This document shows positions 60,128 through 64,000 of a stretch of DNA of 64,000 nt, in pieces. Below the pieces are notes generated by a model, which saw only the letters and a program-made list of their open reading frames with translations, was not told the DNA's origin and did no database searches. Both the position numbers and the translations under genes were made by a program. Source of the DNA: Polytrichum commune (Eukaryota > Streptophyta > Polytrichopsida > Polytrichales > Polytrichaceae); assembly GCA_950295325.1 (NCBI GenBank), contig OX485806.1:4340001-4404000 (forward strand), given 5' to 3'. Positions within the stretch are counted from its first letter, which is position 1. Each line of letters starts with the position of its first letter.

Positions 60128-61723
60128 TTATGAGGGTTTAAGCGACGACCGGGACCTGGAGTAGCGGCGGTGTCTGTGGAGGGCGAACTTGATGGCCGGG
60201 ATCTTCCTGGCAATGGCCTTCCACACCATGTTGACAGCATCATCTGGCAAAGTAGGACTTTGGTACTGAAAGTGGCGGTCCACTTGCTGCAATTTTTCCC
60301 ACATTCGCGTCCACTCCCGGCTGTCGATGCTGCGCAACAGGTTGATAACAAACCCGGGCTTGAGCGCGTCGGAGGAGTTAATGAAAACACAGAAGTCGGT
60401 GTAGTCCAGGAAATCCTCGTAAGGGAGCTCGATGTCATCGCTGATGACCACAGGCACACAGTGGCTGACGATGGAGTCAAACAGGCGGTTGGAGCTCGGC
60501 GTGTCACCCGCCAGGTTGAGGCAGAACTTGGAGAACCGCATGCCACCGGTTGCGCTCCGAAAGCCTTCGCTGCCGGTGTTTCCTGTGACAAAGTGCACAC
60601 CATGCTCGTTCTTGAGCATCTCGTGGAGCTGCTGACGAATGACGCCTCCCTCCTTGCGAATGATGGCTCCCTGGAAGAACAGCAGCATAGTGCGAACCTC
60701 GAAGGAGTTGGTGTCTTGCTCGAAGGTGGGGATAACATGCTTGTAGGGCGCCACAACATCCTTTTGAATGTTAGCCACTTCCTTGCCATACCTGCCGAAA
60801 TCTGCCACCACGAACATCGCATTGCGGAGCTCCTCCCGCATCACATGCATGCTGTTGGGATGGTGGATGACGATGACGTGGTCTGAGCCTCCGGAAGCTC
60901 GCCACGCAGCCTGCGTCTTCAGAAACTTCACCAGCTTCACCTGGAGCACTTCGTTCCTGTCCGCTGCCTTAACCTGCTGCTCACCTGGCTTGTTATTCTT
61001 GTTGTAGCTCAGAGAAGCAAAGAACGGCACAAACATCAGATCGGCGTCCTCCCACCTGTCCACTCTGAAAACCACGCACGGTGCACTTCGATCACTCATG
61101 GTGGAGGTGAGAAGGTCGGAGGTGAGCCAGTACTCTGGGCTATGCTGCTGGTACAAGCCCCCGGGGTATGGTGGGATTGCGGAGACATTCCTTGGCCAGA
61201 TCTCGCCCTTGCTGGGTTTAAACTCTGTAATCATCCCGTAGTGAAACTCAGCTGCCAGATCGTACATAAAAATTCGTAATCTTGCGGACTGGGCGTCGCA
61301 TCCGGGAGGTGAAGTACTTGATCGACCACCAGGTTGTTGGAGCTCCTGCTGGATCACATTATTTTTGTCGACAGTATCCGACTTTGACATGGCCGAAGAA
61401 GGGTTTAATTCGGGGACAAGTTTTTCGGAGTGCACCAGGTCGAGGTAAGGGATGTAGGCCACTGTTGCGAGCTTGTTGTCAAGGTTTAATCCGTGACTGT
61501 GTTGCAGAAAGAATCCTGAGAGAGCACAGATAGAGAGAATCATGGCGACGGTGGCCAGCACGTATCCCTTCCGCACCCAATCTTCGTAGCTTCGAGTAGG
61601 TGGTTTAATCCCTTTGCTCGAAACCTGCTCATCGTTGTCCTCACTCGACATTCTGCCGGCTCTAGATGACCTCCACATCGTCCTTAATGTGATCATGATT
61701 TCACAAACAAAAAAATTTATCAA
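60128..61723 (-). CDS. GT47 exostosin-family glycosyltransferase, ARAD-like
   Basis: The uninterrupted 531-codon frame encodes a type II Golgi-type protein. It has a charged N-terminus, a hydrophobic anchor at residues 54-74 ('YVLATVAMILSICALSGFFL'), a variable stem to about 145, then an exostosin (GT47) domain at about 147-470. Recognisable blocks are 'LRIFMYDL' (149-156), 'QHSPEYWL' (193-200), 'DADLMFVPFFASLSY' (226-240), 'KDVVAPYKHVIPTF' (321-334), 'GMRFSKFCLNLAGDTPSSNR' (394-413) and 'FDSIVSHCVPVVISDDIELP' (415-434), the nucleotide-sugar-binding region. Plant relatives such as Arabidopsis ARAD1 are arabinosyltransferases in pectic arabinan synthesis; donor and acceptor here are inferred. 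At 531 residues it is longer than ARAD1 (about 450), mostly in the N-terminal stem. The first Met is used because the frame is open, but Met 16 or Met 25 would also precede the anchor. No intron is needed. It is clearly GC-richer than its surroundings. Confidence 0.93.
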   Translation of the reverse strand: MINFFVCEIMITLRTMWRSSRAGRMSSEDNDEQVSSKGIKPPTRSYEDWVRKGYVLATVAMILSICALSGFFLQHSHGLNLDNKLATVAYIPYLDLVHSEKLVPELNPSSAMSKSDTVDKNNVIQQELQQPGGRSSTSPPGCDAQSARLRIFMYDLAAEFHYGMITEFKPSKGEIWPRNVSAIPPYPGGLYQQHSPEYWLTSDLLTSTMSDRSAPCVVFRVDRWEDADLMFVPFFASLSYNKNNKPGEQQVKAADRNEVLQVKLVKFLKTQAAWRASGGSDHVIVIHHPNSMHVMREELRNAMFVVADFGRYGKEVANIQKDVVAPYKHVIPTFEQDTNSFEVRTMLLFFQGAIIRKEGGVIRQQLHEMLKNEHGVHFVTGNTGSEGFRSATGGMRFSKFCLNLAGDTPSSNRLFDSIVSHCVPVVISDDIELPYEDFLDYTDFCVFINSSDALKPGFVINLLRSIDSREWTRMWEKLQQVDRHFQYQSPTLPDDAVNMVWKAIARKIPAIKFALHRHRRYSRSRSSLKPS

Positions 61724-61841
61724 TCCAATTTCGGTACCATGGCCCAGAAATCTCAGAAAGGATCAATTGCTTGCTTGCTTGCAGCTGGCACGAGAATTAG
61801 GTTGCGATGTTGACCATTGTTCTCGTGGGATACTGCTGCAA

Positions 61842-62460
61842 GCACTCTTGGAGCACATCGAATTCCAGCTGCAATCTGCTTCTTATCCCATCTACAAAAC
61901 ACTCATGTCAATCCCCTAACTCATCCTTTCCGCCTAACCTAAACCTCTTATAATTTCTTTTATTGCAGTGATCTTGATCTCAGATCTGTGTGCACCCAGA
62001 GCAATATAGGAGTAAAACCAATCCACCGCTTTTGGAAGGCCCGAGTTAGCAAGATTGGAAGGAAGGACATGTCGTGTAACCTAGAGATCTCGGAGAGAAT
62101 CGACTTGAAAGGGATGAATTAAAAACCTTCCTACATATGCAGAGCACCCTTGGAGCACATCGAATTCCTCCTGCAATCTGATATTCTTTAACTCATCTCC
62201 CGAACGCTATAACTCAATCTGGTAACTCGTTCATTTCGCCTAATCCAGACCTCTCGCATTTTTTTGGCAGTGACCTTGGTCTCGGATCTGCATGCACCCT
62301 CAGGAGCAATACTAGAGCAGGCCCGGGTCACCTCAAGCGCTCCACTATTTTTTGAAGACTAATATAGCAAGACTGGAAGAAAGTATATATGCAACCTAGA
62401 GATCTCGGAGCTACCGGTCGATGTTCGATTTGAAAGGGATGATTTCGAAGGCTTTCTACA
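61842..62460. repeat. Diverged tandem duplication upstream of the GT47 gene
   Basis: Two copies with a period of about 301 bp (61842-62142 and 62143-62460). Shared blocks in order are 'cttggagcacatcgaattcc', 'ctgcaatctg', 'ttcgcctaa-cca-acctct', 'gcagtgaccttg-tctc', 'ggatctgcatgcaccc', 'aacctagagatctcgg' and 'gatttgaaagggatga'. They are roughly three-quarters identical. The block lies 120-740 bp upstream of the gene's first possible start, so it probably duplicates promoter or 5' UTR sequence. Confidence 0.8.
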
Positions 62461-62710
62461 ATATACCCAGCATGCGCAACTGCATGAGCCTTGTGAGATC
62501 GACGAATTGCACCGACACCAAAAGTGAGCCATAGTCAAGTAGTGATCAACTTATAGAAATGTGAGAAACTAAGTTTTGCTACAACCTTATGCTGAAGAGC
62601 CTCTCTGAGCGTCATGGTGACGGAAGTTGGAGCCTTATGAAGCAAAAGTGAAGAATCCCGACTTGACCTACTTTCTACGGAGCCGAATATTTGTGGAAGT
62701 CCAGTCATTT

Positions 62711-62743
62711 CGTTTGTTCGTTTGTTCGTTTGTTCGTTTGTTC
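62711..62743. repeat. (CGTTTGTT)n microsatellite
   Basis: Four copies of the octamer, 'cgtttgttcgtttgttcgtt' and on. Confidence 0.9.
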
Positions 62744-62800
62744 TGAACGTTTTGTGGAAAGTTTTTGTTCGTTGTCAAGGGCTTAGTATATCCTTCTTGT

Positions 62801-62839
62801 AATGCTTTTGAAGGCACTGCGAAGTGCCAGAGAAGCATT
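62801..62839. repeat. Short imperfect hairpin
   Basis: 'aatgcttttgaaggcact' pairs with 'agtgccagagaagcatt' around a 'gcga' loop. It could be chance, a tiny foldback, or part of a transcript end; no role can be assigned. Confidence 0.45.
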
Positions 62840-63779
62840 GATTTTATAATGTGTGCCTGCCAGGATGCATGTCATCAGTGCTTGTAGGGGTGCTTCTCTC
62901 AACTGAGAACCTACCTGTCAGATTGCAATCTGCAGCTTCTCAAACGTTACATATGCTTATGGACCTTTTTAACCTAGAATAATTGCTTAAAGCTACTGTA
63001 TGCAAGGCCCGGCCCAGATGACCAGTCAAAATTTGACAGGAAGAAGCCCCAAATTCTTTAAGCCTCTGATATGAATCGTGATTAAAGTCTGAAGAACCTG
63101 GTGGACATTTTCCACCAATTTACCTCGATCTCGGAGTAGTTTACGCTGAGTACACAGTGGATCCCTAGAAGTCATACACTGCTGTAGAATGGACCCGTAA
63201 TTCCTTGCAGTAAAGAAAATCAGGTTATGCATTAAATATTCCCTTGAGTCTCTCCCACCGCACATTATAAGAGCAGTTGCCTTGCAGTCCACAGAAATGA
63301 TGCTGGATTAGGGCCGTAATTTGCAGCGCCATTCATGATGTCGCCGGAGCGATGATCTGCGTTTCCACATGATTGCACAGTGAATCGGTGATCTCTCTCA
63401 TTCCAAAACAGCATGGACCTCCTGCATGTGGCGAAGGCTTGGAATAGCCTTATATTGTATTAAATACATGTTGCTCGTTTCGCTCAGTGACCAACATGAG
63501 CAAGACATGCATTCTTACTGCTCTGTCGCAGTTTGGGAATCAAGGCAAAAACACTCAACTGAATATTGCAATGTCAGATCTATTGCCTGTCTTTGCAGAG
63601 GTATTACACAAGTGGCACTAAACTAGATATTTGTATTCTAGTTCACTGTGGTACCTTTTCTAATGACACTCCTTTTGAATAAGTTTTACAAATACTCTCA
63701 TGATTGATGATTGAAGTTTGAGTGTAATCCAGGCCAATCATTGAAACAAAGTTTCGTATTTTCTGCATCCCAACAATTT

Positions 63780-63977
63780 TTAATGAATTATTGTCATGAA
63801 TGATTGAAATTTAAATGAAAGATCATTTAATAAGTGACAGTAATTGCAACATTTGTGAATCAATAATGCCCACATTTTATTACAAGGAATGATTTGTTTC
63901 ATTTATATTTAGTGTTGGTGACACTACATGGGCAGTTTACAATTAGTATTGAGCAAGACAAATAGAATTGGTCACAC
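63780..63977. repeat. Dispersed repeat, partner at 23180-23400
   Basis: Direct-orientation counterpart of the segment at 23180, with 'taataagtgacagtaattgc', 'tagtgttggtgacactacat' and 'caattagtattgagc'. Confidence 0.6.
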
Positions 63978-63980
63978 TAA

Positions 63981-64000
63981 GGGCTACTTCACACACGAGA
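63981..64000. mobile_element. Left end of a GGGCCACTTCACAC family MITE, cut by window edge
   Basis: After TAA (63978-63980) the window ends with 'gggctacttcacacacgaga', 19 of 20 bases identical to the start at 48071. The rest of the element lies outside the window. Confidence 0.7.

Larger units (their letters stand above)
62461..63779. other. Intergenic DNA, no gene recognised
   Basis: Holds a (CGTTTGTT)n microsatellite at 62711-62743 and a short hairpin at 62801-62839. The minus-strand frame at 63026-63292 has no recognised motif. Confidence 0.4.

Noticed and set aside
59998..60822. 274-codon minus-strand frame overlapping the GT47 gene
   Set aside because: Same strand as the gene but another frame; Ser/Cys/Arg-rich read-through of GC-rich coding sequence with no recognisable domain.
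60170..60886. 238-codon plus-strand open frame
   Set aside because: It is antisense to the GT47 gene and its composition mirrors the GC-rich codons of that gene; no domain of its own.

Overview
The window looks like AT-rich intergenic DNA from a land plant. The plant assignment rests on the one intact gene, a GT47 exostosin-family glycosyltransferase of the ARAD-like plant type with a type II membrane anchor (60128-61723, minus strand), and on relics of plant-style transposons and of a purple acid phosphatase. The species cannot be fixed from the sequence. No ribosomal RNA gene, convincing tRNA gene, CRISPR array, origin or bacterial operon was seen, and no intact LTR retrotransposon.

Positions 1-54800 are a graveyard of DNA transposons. 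Five broken protein-coding relics can be named: a PIF/Harbinger transposase (about 8140-8950, minus), a purple acid phosphatase fragment (12636-12930, plus), a Tc1-type DD34E transposase that still shows all three catalytic residues (17031-18091, plus), a LINE reverse-transcriptase C-terminus (31490-32170, minus) and a ZNF862-like hAT transposase C-terminus (about 34190-34980, plus). Around them lie many short non-autonomous elements. Five have both ends and a TTA/TAA or TA target duplication that can be read directly: 3136-3526, 11692-11851, 29512-30014, 48071-48558 and 50422-50578, plus a pogo/Emigrant-like element with a TA duplication at 39278-39546. Other repeats are a foldback cluster at 6341-6677, a hairpin at 20082-20156, CACTA-like termini at 22034-25742, a 53-bp minisatellite at 41298-41697 and several pairs of diverged dispersed repeats.

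From about 54800 the character changes. Transposon remnants become scarce, GC rises and CpG is more frequent. A possible first exon with a strong 5' splice site and a G-quadruplex motif lies at 54900-55320, but no protein could be recognised across 55400-59500. The GT47 gene follows, with a decayed tandem copy of its 3' end and 3' UTR immediately downstream (59512-59978) and a diverged 300-bp tandem duplication upstream (61842-62460). The last 220 bases return to repeats shared with the 23-kb region.

The genes do not form a pathway. The connecting theme is transposition: the PIF/Harbinger relic and the many TWA-flanked elements with GGG-starting ends are what one family of transposase and its passengers would leave behind.
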